The notes below the pieces were generated by a model that did not search any database, was not told the origin of the DNA, and saw only the letters and a list, made by a program, of their open reading frames with translations. Positions 15,672 through 24,510 of a stretch of 64,000 nucleotides of DNA are shown here, piece by piece (position 1 is the stretch's first letter; each line of letters opens with the position of its first letter). The DNA is taken from contig QFQQ01000005.1 of the NCBI GenBank assembly GCA_003243445.1, forward strand, positions 62,001 to 126,000. Reading direction: 5' to 3'. A program made the translations under genes and the position numbers. The stretch is from Citrobacter freundii (lineage in GTDB: Bacteria > Bacteroidota > Bacteroidia > Chitinophagales > Chitinophagaceae).

Positions 15672-16886
15672 CTACTGCTTTTGGCGGTGAAAGATGACAT
15701 AAACAAAATCTTTATGGTGTTTGCCGATCAGAGTAGCATCGTCAAGAAACGATAACTGAAAAAAATGGCTAGATCTATCACCTTCGATCTGGTTGATAAA
15801 AAAGTAGTCTCCATAAAAGGAGATGCCCATCTGGATTTCCGGATCACTATCGTCAACCTTCAAATAGCCGTTGATGTATTCGCCTTCCATTCGGAACACT
15901 AGAGAGCCGGATTGTGTCTGGTTGTTGAGCCCCCATTTCCCAGACCACTGCCCTTCAATCTTTAACATTCTGTCCATCTGCTGTTGTGTGGGAAGGTTGT
16001 GATAGCCAATATCTGCCGCCTCTGGAGTGGTAAAGGCATCCATCGCGAATGTAACACCGGTACAAACATCCTGTAGACGGCTGTATCCTGATGTGATCGT
16101 AGTTCCTATAGTTGCTTCAGCTGCATACAGGCTGTACAGCACGAAACCGATCTTGTTTACGATGGAGAAAGCATCGGTTTTCGCATCTTGGTTTGATTTC
16201 TTGATATGGACATAGGTGCTGCCGTTCACCCATACATATTCAAGTGCCTTCAACACATCGGGCTTGAAAGTCTCGAAATCGGTAAATCCGACCTCTCTTA
16301 GGATGTTCATCATTCTGTTCAGGTTTTCCTCCTTTTTTGAACTGATCAGTTTAAGGTGGTAATGATTGTCCGCGTTTAGTTCATAGGAAGATTTTAGAAA
16401 ATTACTGTCCCAGTCTTTGGTACCGGTGTCAACGATCTTGCTGACGATAGCTTCCTTGAATGATTTCTTTTCTATCTTTTTCGGAAGGAGCAGAAACTGC
16501 TTGAGCATGTTGAATCCTGGGCTGTGCTTATCGGCAACCGTAAGATCTCCAAAGGGATGGGGGATCTTGGAAAGTTCCTCATGGCAGATCATTTCACAGA
16601 TGCTTCTTGCCACGTTAATCGCGGCCTCATAAAACCCATCACGGTAGAGCATCTTCGATTGTATATAGAAGCTGATAGACAGAACGTCTTGGAAATAGGG
16701 GACTTTCGAAACATTGGTCCATCGATTGATCTTGTCATCGAGATTTTCGGAGTATTGGTTTTTCAGGTCGTTCTTGAGGCGTTCAAGTGTACATTCAGCT
16801 GCTCTTTGCATTAACGGATGTTCTTTACGTTTTTCCCAGAACTGCTGATATTTGAACAGTTCTTCGTAATCAGATATGATTTGCAT
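15672..16886 (-). CDS. SMEK partner protein 1: helical domain plus lipocalin-like tail
   Basis: A 404-residue protein of unknown family. Residues 1-260 are helical and include YEAAINVARSICEMICHEEL (86-105) and VNGSTYVHIKKSN with Tyr225-Val226-His227. Residues about 310-404 look beta-rich with the repeating G-x-W-x-G style of calycins (GQWSGKWGLNNQ; GEYINGYLKVDD). It lies 88 bp downstream of a SMEK-domain gene on the same strand. A second SMEK gene in this window has a different helical partner, also with Tyr-Val-His (23480-24352). The helices resemble HEPN-like or abortive-infection helical domains, but no RxxxxH motif is clear. Confidence 0.7.
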   Translation of the reverse strand: MQIISDYEELFKYQQFWEKRKEHPLMQRAAECTLERLKNDLKNQYSENLDDKINRWTNVSKVPYFQDVLSISFYIQSKMLYRDGFYEAAINVARSICEMICHEELSKIPHPFGDLTVADKHSPGFNMLKQFLLLPKKIEKKSFKEAIVSKIVDTGTKDWDSNFLKSSYELNADNHYHLKLISSKKEENLNRMMNILREVGFTDFETFKPDVLKALEYVWVNGSTYVHIKKSNQDAKTDAFSIVNKIGFVLYSLYAAEATIGTTITSGYSRLQDVCTGVTFAMDAFTTPEAADIGYHNLPTQQQMDRMLKIEGQWSGKWGLNNQTQSGSLVFRMEGEYINGYLKVDDSDPEIQMGISFYGDYFFINQIEGDRSSHFFQLSFLDDATLIGKHHKDFVYVIFHRQKQ

Positions 16887-16974
16887 GTATTCGGAATATT
16901 TTTTGGTAACAGTATGTCCTATGATCGCAGTATCCTGATGTTGGTATTAATCTCTACGTTGCTAGCTTATAGAC

Positions 16975-18234
16975 CTACAGCATAATGGTGATGAAGTTCC
17001 TTCTGATCTCGGAGAGAAGTGTTTTCTGTTGCTTTTCATTAAATTCGAGGAACACCTGATTATTGCCATATCCCATTTCCGCGACAAACCCCTCAATTAT
17101 CAATTCCATTAATTTAAAAAGATTGCTGTTCACATCTGAATTTAGAATCACTGAGTAGCTAACTTCTGCAGGATCCAGAACATAGTTGTCCATTCCACCT
17201 CTGGCCAAAAAATTGCTGGACATGTTTTGGAATGCTAGTTTTCCGTTCGTGGTAATATTTAGATTGGCTGCTAGATGTACATTCTTATGCGGATGCGGAT
17301 CTCCCAGAAAATTTATGAGCAATATGATACAGTCAAACTCACGTCGCAAATTGGTGATCATGAGCTCTTGGCTATAGAAATAGGCAAACTCATAGCAAAT
17401 TTTACCAGGCGTTAACTTTAGACCCATTTCAAACCCTGAATTTACGGGTCCGTCAGATTTTGGCCCATATTTGAAAGTATACTCCCTGGAATTGACCTTG
17501 ACTTGAAGCGCAGCATTGAAGATGGGAATGAATTCCTTCTTCCTCTGATTATCAAGATAGCTGCTTAATCGTTTGTGAAGTTGGGCAACGGAAATGGTCT
17601 CGTCCAATATGTTTATTTCATACCTGAAATGGGAGTAGAAATTCAGACCTGTGCGTGTTCGGCTGGTTGCGATGTCTATTAAATGCGGGTTTTCAGGAGC
17701 GGAATGTTCTTCCGGTTTGAGAGTGGATAGGTAACTAAGGAGTTCGGTGTCCAATAGCTTCGAAATTTTTTCTAAGTGAGCTGTGTCCAGATGCTGGATT
17801 TTACGAACCAGATCGTTAAAATCTATGATGTTTATTTTATCATCGAAAGGAAAGTAGGGGGATGTATCAACCTTAATGGTATACTTCCCCTGTTTTCCTA
17901 AGAGCATAAAGAAATTGATACTTTTGAAGGTCTTGTAGTGTTCATCGGCAATACAGGTTAATAGTGTTTCGTTGACCTTTTCGCTTGTCTTATCGGCGCT
18001 AACCTGGTAGGCGATGCCAGCAGCCTCGTCCCCAATATCAAGTCCGGAGAAGTTGGGTTTGTCACCAAAGTTTTCCAACCTATAACCATAAATGACATTG
18101 AGAAGCTTGGCGATAAAATTCTCTGATTGCTTGTGTATGTTCTGATAGCCAATCAGCCCATTGTATTCTATTTCTCTGCTCAATGTTGCAAGTTGCGCCA
18201 GAATTTTTTCAGTCAGTTTTCCTTGTTTGATCAT
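16975..18234 (-). CDS. SMEK domain-containing protein 1
   Basis: A 419-residue protein. The first 100 residues match the SMEK domain pattern: LATLSREIEYNGLIGYQNIH, ENFIAKLLNVIYGYRLENF, then NFSGLDIGDEAAGIAYQVSA (61-80). The E38, D66 and Q77 positions with QVS resemble the E-D-QxK core of restriction-endonuclease-like folds; this is inference. The C-terminal 220 residues show no recognised domain and are probably the sensor or effector part. It is the first of a two-gene minus-strand unit with the 404-residue protein. Likely an antiphage or conflict-system protein given the island. Confidence 0.75.
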   Translation of the reverse strand: MIKQGKLTEKILAQLATLSREIEYNGLIGYQNIHKQSENFIAKLLNVIYGYRLENFGDKPNFSGLDIGDEAAGIAYQVSADKTSEKVNETLLTCIADEHYKTFKSINFFMLLGKQGKYTIKVDTSPYFPFDDKINIIDFNDLVRKIQHLDTAHLEKISKLLDTELLSYLSTLKPEEHSAPENPHLIDIATSRTRTGLNFYSHFRYEINILDETISVAQLHKRLSSYLDNQRKKEFIPIFNAALQVKVNSREYTFKYGPKSDGPVNSGFEMGLKLTPGKICYEFAYFYSQELMITNLRREFDCIILLINFLGDPHPHKNVHLAANLNITTNGKLAFQNMSSNFLARGGMDNYVLDPAEVSYSVILNSDVNSNLFKLMELIIEGFVAEMGYGNNQVFLEFNEKQQKTLLSEIRRNFITIML

Positions 18235-18343
18235 CTCATCCGTCTTTGTGGAAAATAAATATACAACTTCACTTGAACTTTTGATCGACCGTGGGTAGGC
18301 AGGGTAGGCTGGCCATACGGTTATCGTGATGAGTACAATAGTA

Positions 18344-18571
18344 TCATGAAGATTGGGCGGATAATACCCGATGGTGCATCGCCTTGTTCAGGTTCATGCC
18401 AGCCTCAAAATGATCTGCTGAAATATCGTCGAACTTTACCCAGTTAAAAAGCTTCAGGATCCCGCCTCCATACGATACTGAAGAGGACCTTCCTTCTTTC
18501 GTCGTCCTATAACTGTTAGAGGGTACATCGATGAATTTCAGTTCGAAGCCTGGAATGCTGAGTCTTCTCAT
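18344..18571 (-). CDS. Hypothetical small protein
   Basis: A 75-residue ORF beginning MRRLSIPGFELKFIDVPSN with a plausible ribosome-binding site (GGAGA, about 5 nt upstream of ATG). It sits between the TIR-nuclease gene and SMEK gene 1 on the same strand. No domain was recognised. It could be a small partner or the remains of a larger gene; the tail NKAMHHRVLSAQSS is not informative. Confidence 0.4.
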   Translation of the reverse strand: MRRLSIPGFELKFIDVPSNSYRTTKEGRSSSVSYGGGILKLFNWVKFDDISADHFEAGMNLNKAMHHRVLSAQSS

Positions 18572-18656
18572 TCTATCTCCGTCTTTCTTATCTACGATGA
18601 GAGGAGAGCGATATGTTGGAATTCTTTCTTTTCGTTTTAAGGAATGATTGAAGTCG

Positions 18657-20057
18657 CTAGAACTTCAAATTGAACTCGTCGATTAAATCGATAATTACGT
18701 CAGAAGGATCAAGGTTTTTGTATTTCCTGAGCAGCATTTCCTTCAGGTTCCCATTGTTGAGAAATAGGATCAGCTTTTTGTTTTCAATGAAGATGTCCTT
18801 TCTTTTTTCCAGGCCACTTTGATTGGGAGCCTTTCTACTACAGATGATTCCGAACCGCCCGATCGTATCCTTTTTTAAATAGTCTCCAATCTGGAGCAGC
18901 ACATGTTTGTCTATTTCACTGCCATTCTCTGCATAGTTCTTAAATTCGAATACGATGTACCTGGCTTCATAATCATCTCTGATGAATTTCCAGTTCTCAT
19001 TATTACTGCTTCTATTTGGAAAGATAGCATCCCGTATATCTATTCCCGATTCCCTTCTGCTCTGAATTTTTGGTTCACCAAGTGGTGGAACGAAAAGGTG
19101 TATCAATATTTCAATGCAAATGTCCTCATATTCTTTCCATCCGTTCGTTCCCTCAGGGCAATCATCCATCTTCTTTAGTAATTGTTGAACGTTTTCCAGT
19201 TCAGAATCCAGTATTTCCGACCTTTTAGTATCCATCAAATCCCGCATGCCGAAATACCGATCAATAAGCGCCGGGTGTGAAAAAAGTTTGCTAATGACAT
19301 CATGCCCTTCCCAAACTACAATTCGGGGGCCATAAGCACGCGCATATTCCCTAGCGGCGAATGTCAATTCCGAGCTCGTTACCAGCAAAACCTTTGTTGC
19401 GCTTTCTGCCATTGCCACCCCATACAACTGTCTCAGGGTTTCAATGGATATCTTATTTTCCTTATAAAACTTCACCTGAACAAGGAGTTTATCGGAAAAG
19501 CCAAAGTTGTTTTCTGGTTCTCCAATAAAATCATAGCCTCCATCTCTGGTAGGTGCTGTCCTTCTTACGTTCAGCCCCTCGTTCCGTACCAAATCAAAAA
19601 TCATGTCTTCAAACCTCTTCGGACTAAATCCGGACCAATCTGTGAACTCAAAGTTGACCTTCTTTGAAAGTTGCAATGCTCGTTTTAGGGTTTCCAACGC
19701 CTTTTCCTTTTGTGAAGAAAAGTCGATGTACTGATAGCCCGCTAAATCTGCTGGAATAGTACTATTGTCGATGGTTATCGGGATAATCTTGATTCCCATT
19801 TTTACAGCGTTTAGCAGCAGAGCAGAACTCATTTCATATTTGACCCAATTAGAATTTAGGGATGTAGCGCTCAATACTAGGATAATTGCGTCGCTTAATC
19901 GAATGCCCTGATTAATCTTTTCCTTTATATTCTCTTCCTTGAAAACTTCATTTGTATCATTCCAAAACTCAATGTCAAGATCTTTTAGGTTTGTTTTTAA
20001 CCAAGAGATAAAACCGAGGTCCTGATACGAATAACTTACGAATACTTTATTTTTCAT
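18657..20057 (-). CDS. TIR domain fused to two restriction-endonuclease-like domains
   Basis: A 466-residue three-domain protein. TIR: residues 1-130, FVSYSYQDLGFISWL to NSNWVKYEMSSAL with the catalytic-type Glu75. Nuclease 1 (about 140-265, Mrr-like): RFEDMIF (E150), DGGYD (D176), LVQVKFYKE (Q194-x-K196). Nuclease 2 (about 305-440): EYEDICIEIL (E311), ESGIDIRDAIF (D340), IVFEFKNYAE (E371-x-K373). Both nuclease cores keep all key residues. TIR domains either degrade NAD or make cyclic signals, or act only in assembly; here the TIR could sense or assemble and the nucleases cut DNA. It probably acts alone as a defence protein. Confidence 0.88.
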   Translation of the reverse strand: MKNKVFVSYSYQDLGFISWLKTNLKDLDIEFWNDTNEVFKEENIKEKINQGIRLSDAIILVLSATSLNSNWVKYEMSSALLLNAVKMGIKIIPITIDNSTIPADLAGYQYIDFSSQKEKALETLKRALQLSKKVNFEFTDWSGFSPKRFEDMIFDLVRNEGLNVRRTAPTRDGGYDFIGEPENNFGFSDKLLVQVKFYKENKISIETLRQLYGVAMAESATKVLLVTSSELTFAAREYARAYGPRIVVWEGHDVISKLFSHPALIDRYFGMRDLMDTKRSEILDSELENVQQLLKKMDDCPEGTNGWKEYEDICIEILIHLFVPPLGEPKIQSRRESGIDIRDAIFPNRSSNNENWKFIRDDYEARYIVFEFKNYAENGSEIDKHVLLQIGDYLKKDTIGRFGIICSRKAPNQSGLEKRKDIFIENKKLILFLNNGNLKEMLLRKYKNLDPSDVIIDLIDEFNLKF

Positions 20058-20327
20058 TCTGGTGCTAGTAATTTCTATCTTTTATTCCCAATAAATGTTT
20101 CTTTTATTTGTTAAGTGTAGTTAAATATACTAATAATGGGGTTGACTTTTTGTGTCGTTAGTTGATGCTTTCGTGCGGAGGACTTGTCCTACAGGACGTC
20201 GGTGCTGCAGTATTGAACTATGTTAAAATCGTTAAGTTATACCAATGCAAAGAGGATAGAGGCTATGCCTCTGTTGGTGTAGCAACAAATCGCGATCGAA
20301 AAATGAGCCGAGCAAAACGACGTTGAA

Positions 20328-20520
20328 ATGATCGGCGCATTTTCTGAATTGGTAAGCTCCAGAATAATTATAGATCGGCCTGTTTTCAAGTTGATGCAAG
20401 AATTTATCGGGGAGCAACATCTTGATATTGACCTGATGTTGCTCAAATCGCCAGACCGCAATGGCCGCGATGTCAGTCACGTTTACGAATTTTGGGAGCA
20501 TGTCTGTAGCCATTTTCAGG
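20328..20520 (+). pseudogene. Serine recombinase remnant, copy 2
   Basis: This frame reads FSELVSSRIIIDRPVFKLM and EFIGEQHLDIDLMLLKSPDR, aligning with FSDTGYSDETLDRPSFKQM and EFMANHHLDIDLLLVLSPDR of the fragment at 14896-15270. The nucleophile region is missing and the frame runs into unrelated sequence, so it is dead. Confidence 0.65.
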
Positions 20521-20685
20521 TTGAACCCACGTTTATTGGGGATGATATTTACTTAATATCCGATAACCTGTCCAGTATAGATCAAATTTTCTATCTTATA
20601 ATAGGGCCAGCGCCCATAACGCTGTTGTTTATATTCATTTGCAATATGCTAAAAGCGAACGGTCAGAGGCGAAGATCGTGATCTG

Positions 20686-20805
20686 CTTGAACGTCAGGAG
20701 TTGACCATACAAAAATGGCTAGAGCCCAACAAAGTAGAATTGTTCAGATCCTTTTCAGATTTTTGCTATAGTGGTGGTATAATGGACAACATAATTAGCA
20801 ACAAG
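20686..20805 (+). pseudogene. Serine recombinase remnant, copy 3
   Basis: The translated piece LERQELTIQKWLEPNKVELF then RSFSDFCYSGGIMDN aligns with FQELAIQKWVVANKVQLISS and SFSDTGYSDETLDRP of the first fragment. It has no start and decays after 35 residues. This third copy indicates repeated insertion or duplication at the site. Confidence 0.6.
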
Positions 20806-20820
20806 GTTGCAAGGCACACC

Positions 20821-21060
20821 TAGAAGGAAATCATCAGGCAGCACCAGGTACATGGATTTATTCAATCAAGTATCCACGAACCTGGTCTGAATTTTCATCC
20901 CGATACTCCGTTCGAAGACTATGTAGGTCGGGATAATAAAAACACGTTCACCCGAGCGGAACAGCAAAGCTTGAGCCGTCAATTGGATAGTTGTTTCGAA
21001 GTCTGCAGGCGACAGAAGGTAGATATCTATGCAACCCGCAGGAGTCTAACATGTCGATGA
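20821..21060 (+). pseudogene. Remnant of a small mobile-element protein
   Basis: A 78-codon open frame without an ATG, just after a TAG, reads SSIHEPGLNFHPDTPFEDYV and FTRAEQQSLSRQLDSCFEVC and KVDIYATRRSLTCR. The motif NFHPDTPFEDY recalls small proteins next to mobilization genes in Bacteroidota, from memory. The missing start and adjoining recombinase debris mark it as broken. Confidence 0.5.
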
Positions 21061-21187
21061 AGCTGAAATCAAAGTTCAGGTAATAATTTATTCCGCCATT
21101 CTTGCCTTTCCTTTGTTGGCCTAAAAAGGTAGATTTGAAAAGAAAAATTGCACCGCCTCAGTGGTAAAAATAATCAATCTGAAGAAG

Positions 21188-22183
21188 ATGAAAACGCTAT
21201 ATGTTATTGGGAATGGCTTTGATATCTATCATGGCCTTAATACTCGGTACCAGATTTTTGCCCTTTATCTGGCAGAACACCATCATGAAATCTATGAGTT
21301 GCTGCTGCAGTATTATCCGTTGGCAGATCTTACCGATCCCGACCATACGCCTGCCGACTATGGACTGTGGTGGAGGTTTGAGGCCGCTCTGGCAGATCTC
21401 GATTACAGGGAGGTGCTTGAAGATAATTCGGATTATGCCGCCAGTCCAGGTACGGGGGAATGGCGCGATAGCCAATGGCACGAGTACCAGATCCAGATGG
21501 AACTTATCATCAATAAGCTTACCAGGGATCTCATCAGGGCATTTGTAGGTTTTATATTAAGCGTGGATTATAAGGTGGCCCAGACCAATCCTCCACTCAA
21601 GTTCGACCAGCACAGCCATTTCCTCAACTTCAATTATACCGAAACACTTCAAAGGTTTTATGGCCTGCAAGATGATCGGATCACCTATATACACGATAAG
21701 GCGGCACAGGTGGATTCCCCTATCGTTCTGGGCCACGGAACAGATCCGGAAAAATTCAGGGAGCCCGAAGAAAGGGAGCGCGAGGGACTTACCGAAGAAC
21801 AGCTGGAGTACTGGCGCGAAAAGAAATCCGATGAATGGGACTTCTCCACCAACGCCGCAAAAGAGGAGATTTTGGGCTATTATGGACGGGCCTTTAAGAA
21901 TTGCGAGCGGATCGTTGAAGAGAAGGAAGACTTCTTTTCAAGCTTGGAAGATGTAGAAAAAGTAGTCGTACTTGGCCATTCCCTTTCAGAGGTTGATATC
22001 AAATACTTCCAAAAGTTGAAGGCTGTCGTAGGGGAGAATGTGCAGTGGCAGGTCAGCTGGTACATGGATGCCGACAAAGAAAGTCATACGCAGGCGCTGC
22101 TCGGTTTGGGCGTACCATTGGATAGGATCGAGCTCATCAGGATAGAGGATCTGCGTGAGGACACAGACAGAAATAATAATTGA
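21188..22183 (+). CDS. AbiH family abortive-infection protein
   Basis: A 331-residue protein starting MKTLYVIGNGFDIYHGL, the N-terminal signature of AbiH (a phage abortive-infection family first known from lactococci). The middle FLNFNYTETLQRFYGL and YIHDKAAQVDSPIVLGHG and the late KVVVLGHSLSEVDIKYF are also family blocks, giving a SIR2-like Rossmann arrangement. An upstream ATG (21161) would add nine residues; the ATG at 21188 puts the signature at the terminus. The next gene begins 4 bp after the stop, so they form a two-gene unit. The mechanism is not established; NAD or nucleotide binding is inferred from the fold. Confidence 0.88.
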   Translation: MKTLYVIGNGFDIYHGLNTRYQIFALYLAEHHHEIYELLLQYYPLADLTDPDHTPADYGLWWRFEAALADLDYREVLEDNSDYAASPGTGEWRDSQWHEYQIQMELIINKLTRDLIRAFVGFILSVDYKVAQTNPPLKFDQHSHFLNFNYTETLQRFYGLQDDRITYIHDKAAQVDSPIVLGHGTDPEKFREPEEREREGLTEEQLEYWREKKSDEWDFSTNAAKEEILGYYGRAFKNCERIVEEKEDFFSSLEDVEKVVVLGHSLSEVDIKYFQKLKAVVGENVQWQVSWYMDADKESHTQALLGLGVPLDRIELIRIEDLREDTDRNNN

Positions 22184-22187
22184 GGCC

Positions 22188-22895
22188 ATGCTGGTAAACG
22201 TAGTATCCGGTGCCAACAGACCGTGGCCCGAAAATATGGAAGAGCTAACCAACTGCACGGGAAATTGGGAAATCTATCGCCAGATAGTAGGCGATAGCGC
22301 ATTGATCCATCGCCTGCCCAAATGGGGCGACCGATTACGGATCGATGGCTTTCTCAAAGGCTACCAACTTGCCCAAACGCTGAACCTTCCAACGTTGCAA
22401 TCGCTCTCCTTAGATACATTAAATGGTAGGCCTGCGCTGGTTACCCAGGACTTGAATTTCGGACAGTCCCGTTTGTATGTCAGCCCGAACAGTGTCTATT
22501 CCGAGCAGCACCGACAGGTAGAACTGCTGACGGGATTGATCCTGTATAAGGAGTCCGTGGATAAGTTTATGTCACCCTATGAACAATATCGTTACCAGCA
22601 CAAGCTCTCCCAGATCAGGGATCTGTCACAGTTTGTCGCCCAGATGAAAAAGAAGCTGGAGGAAGTTTCACTACGTGGAGTTTTTATCGGCTTCGATGCC
22701 TATTTCTTCGGAAGCGACAAGGGAGAAGTGTCTTCGATCGACTATAAGCTGATGGATCTGGATGATGTCACCCAAGAGGAAACCAACAGTAATCTTGACG
22801 AGATCAATTGGCGGGAATTTACAATAGCGCTGAATGGTTTTGTCAGGAAATTTGTCATCCCGGAAAAACAGCAAGAATATCTTGCCGAGTTCTGA
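22188..22895 (+). CDS. Unknown protein coupled to AbiH
   Basis: A 235-residue protein starting at the ATG (MLVNVVSGANRPWPENMEEL) 4 bp after the AbiH stop. No family was recognised. The C-terminal half has GVFIGFDAYFFGSD and SSIDYKLMDLDDVTQE, loosely like the catalytic-loop and DFG-type regions of kinase-like folds, with an acidic MDLDDV in the metal-binding position. That comparison is by eye and weak. Tight coupling suggests a partner, antitoxin or regulator of AbiH. Confidence 0.65.
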   Translation: MLVNVVSGANRPWPENMEELTNCTGNWEIYRQIVGDSALIHRLPKWGDRLRIDGFLKGYQLAQTLNLPTLQSLSLDTLNGRPALVTQDLNFGQSRLYVSPNSVYSEQHRQVELLTGLILYKESVDKFMSPYEQYRYQHKLSQIRDLSQFVAQMKKKLEEVSLRGVFIGFDAYFFGSDKGEVSSIDYKLMDLDDVTQEETNSNLDEINWREFTIALNGFVRKFVIPEKQQEYLAEF

Positions 22896-22954
22896 TGCTC
22901 GATATTCAATAGTACAACACTCAATCTGTTGATCTTTCAAAGTCGACACTAAGC

Positions 22955-23432
22955 TTTGTCCAATACCATTTGCCATCCGAGCCATGGTCACTGGATGGGG
23001 CATGGGTAGCGATCAGAGCCAGCTATGCATCGGCACGCTATGATAACGATGGCTTCGAATATAATTTCAGCTATGACGTTGGTTATCCCATTACCAAGAC
23101 CGTGCGCGCGGGGATCAACCTTAATTATGTTAGTCCACGTATCTTCCTGCAAAAGGAAGTCAATAGTTTTTTGGAGAGCTCTTTCAGTTTGTCCAAGAGT
23201 TTGCTCAAACGTAAGCTGATGGTTTCAGGATATGTCAATAACCCTTTTAGAAAACTCGTGCATCAGAAGACTAATACCTATACCGTAGACTACCGTTTTA
23301 TACAGTAATACCTTTCGCTATTTTCAGACAGTTAATATCACGGCATCCTACAGCTTCGGCAAATTGAAAAAATCATTACCAAAGGTCGAAAGGCAGATCG
23401 AAAATACCGATGTGACCAATACTTCAAATTGA
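22955..23432 (+). pseudogene. C-terminal remnant of outer-membrane beta-barrel receptor
   Basis: The frame from 22955 reads FVQYHLPSEPWSLDGAWVAI and later NFSYDVGYPITKTVRAGIN and SSFSLSKSLLKRKLMVSGYV, alternating beta-strand sequence as in TonB-dependent family outer-membrane proteins. After 23308 the reading continues in another frame (TFRYFQTVNITASYSFGKLK then KSLPKVERQIENTDVTNTSN), the usual family C-terminus. So it is a frameshifted, 5'-truncated fragment stranded between defence genes. Confidence 0.7.
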
Positions 23433-23479
23433 GCATAGGTAGGTCCAGTTTGAGCTAAGCTATCTTTCTTTGGAAATGC

Positions 23480-24352
23480 CTATTGGATTTTCATGCCATA
23501 ACAATTATTGTCCCTCAGGTAACCTTTCAGCTCGGGATGCAGTTTGACAACTTTTTCGTCAATGAATTGCTGAACGAATGGAGCGATCTGGTATTGACAA
23601 TCCTCGGGCGGATCCATATTCATGTCAAGGTAATCGACAAGGTCAGTGGACATCAGAAGTGGCCCCTCTACCATGGTCAGCAGGACAAGGAAGAAGGAAA
23701 TAATGTAAGATGTCCTGTATTCTATGTTCTTGAAGTGTACTTCCAGATTTTTATCAAAAGGTTGGATAATATTGTGCAGGGTAAACTGCTTTCCGTTATT
23801 ATGAACGTAGTCATTTAGCCGGCCTCGAAGCGTTTCCCAATAGGTGGTAAGATCGTGCTTAACCAGTGTATCATGTATATTGCTATCGCTTTTGAGATAT
23901 TCCATATAATTTTCGAAAGCCAATTTTTTCTTGATCGGCCAGGGCAAGGCATCCACCTTTCCCGTCAGCCAGCCGACAGCGGCCCTTTCATCGTTACTAA
24001 CAGTTGTTCTCATTGACAGGTCCTCATTTAACGCTGGGCAATTCTTTGCCATTTCCAATAGGAAAACATACAACAGAAGGTCATCACGAAGTTTCCTTAT
24101 AAGGGAGTTCGCATCAGAGAAAGCGCCAATGGAACAGGTCAGCTTGATACTCTGCAGGGTACGCACGGCACTGTCAAGTAGAAAATTGTCTACTATGTGC
24201 ATTTGGCTTTCCGAAAACAGTGTGATCATACGGCCATTGAATGTACCCAGATCACTCAGGTGCTTTAAAAAATCAATGTTTTTATCGAAGCCCTCAGTAA
24301 AGAGTCTATATCCCTCTGTTTCCTCAATAGTCTGTTTTTTATATTCCATCAT
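23480..24352 (-). CDS. SMEK partner protein 2: helical protein with YVHNNG motif
   Basis: A 290-residue, almost entirely helical protein. Blocks include SDANSLIRKLRDDLLLYVFL (79-98) and ETLRGRLNDYVHNNGKQFTL with Tyr182-Val183-His184, followed by a hydrophobic helix (YIISFFLVLLTMVEG) that may touch the membrane. The arrangement resembles helical abortive-infection or HEPN-like proteins. It lies 158 bp after a SMEK gene on the same strand, repeating the layout of 16975-18234 plus 15672-16886. Function unknown. Confidence 0.7.
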   Translation of the reverse strand: MMEYKKQTIEETEGYRLFTEGFDKNIDFLKHLSDLGTFNGRMITLFSESQMHIVDNFLLDSAVRTLQSIKLTCSIGAFSDANSLIRKLRDDLLLYVFLLEMAKNCPALNEDLSMRTTVSNDERAAVGWLTGKVDALPWPIKKKLAFENYMEYLKSDSNIHDTLVKHDLTTYWETLRGRLNDYVHNNGKQFTLHNIIQPFDKNLEVHFKNIEYRTSYIISFFLVLLTMVEGPLLMSTDLVDYLDMNMDPPEDCQYQIAPFVQQFIDEKVVKLHPELKGYLRDNNCYGMKIQ

Positions 24353-24510
24353 ATCGTTGCTTGTCTGTTATTTTTTGTTCCCTCATACCATCGAGCTGCT
24401 GTCTGACCTTCCTTGATCTGTGTGCGAATTCGATCTCATATCCTTTGAAACAAAAGTCTGCACAAACCTATTTCTGTTTTGCGCAACTTATCTGCGCAGT
24501 TGAAAATAAA

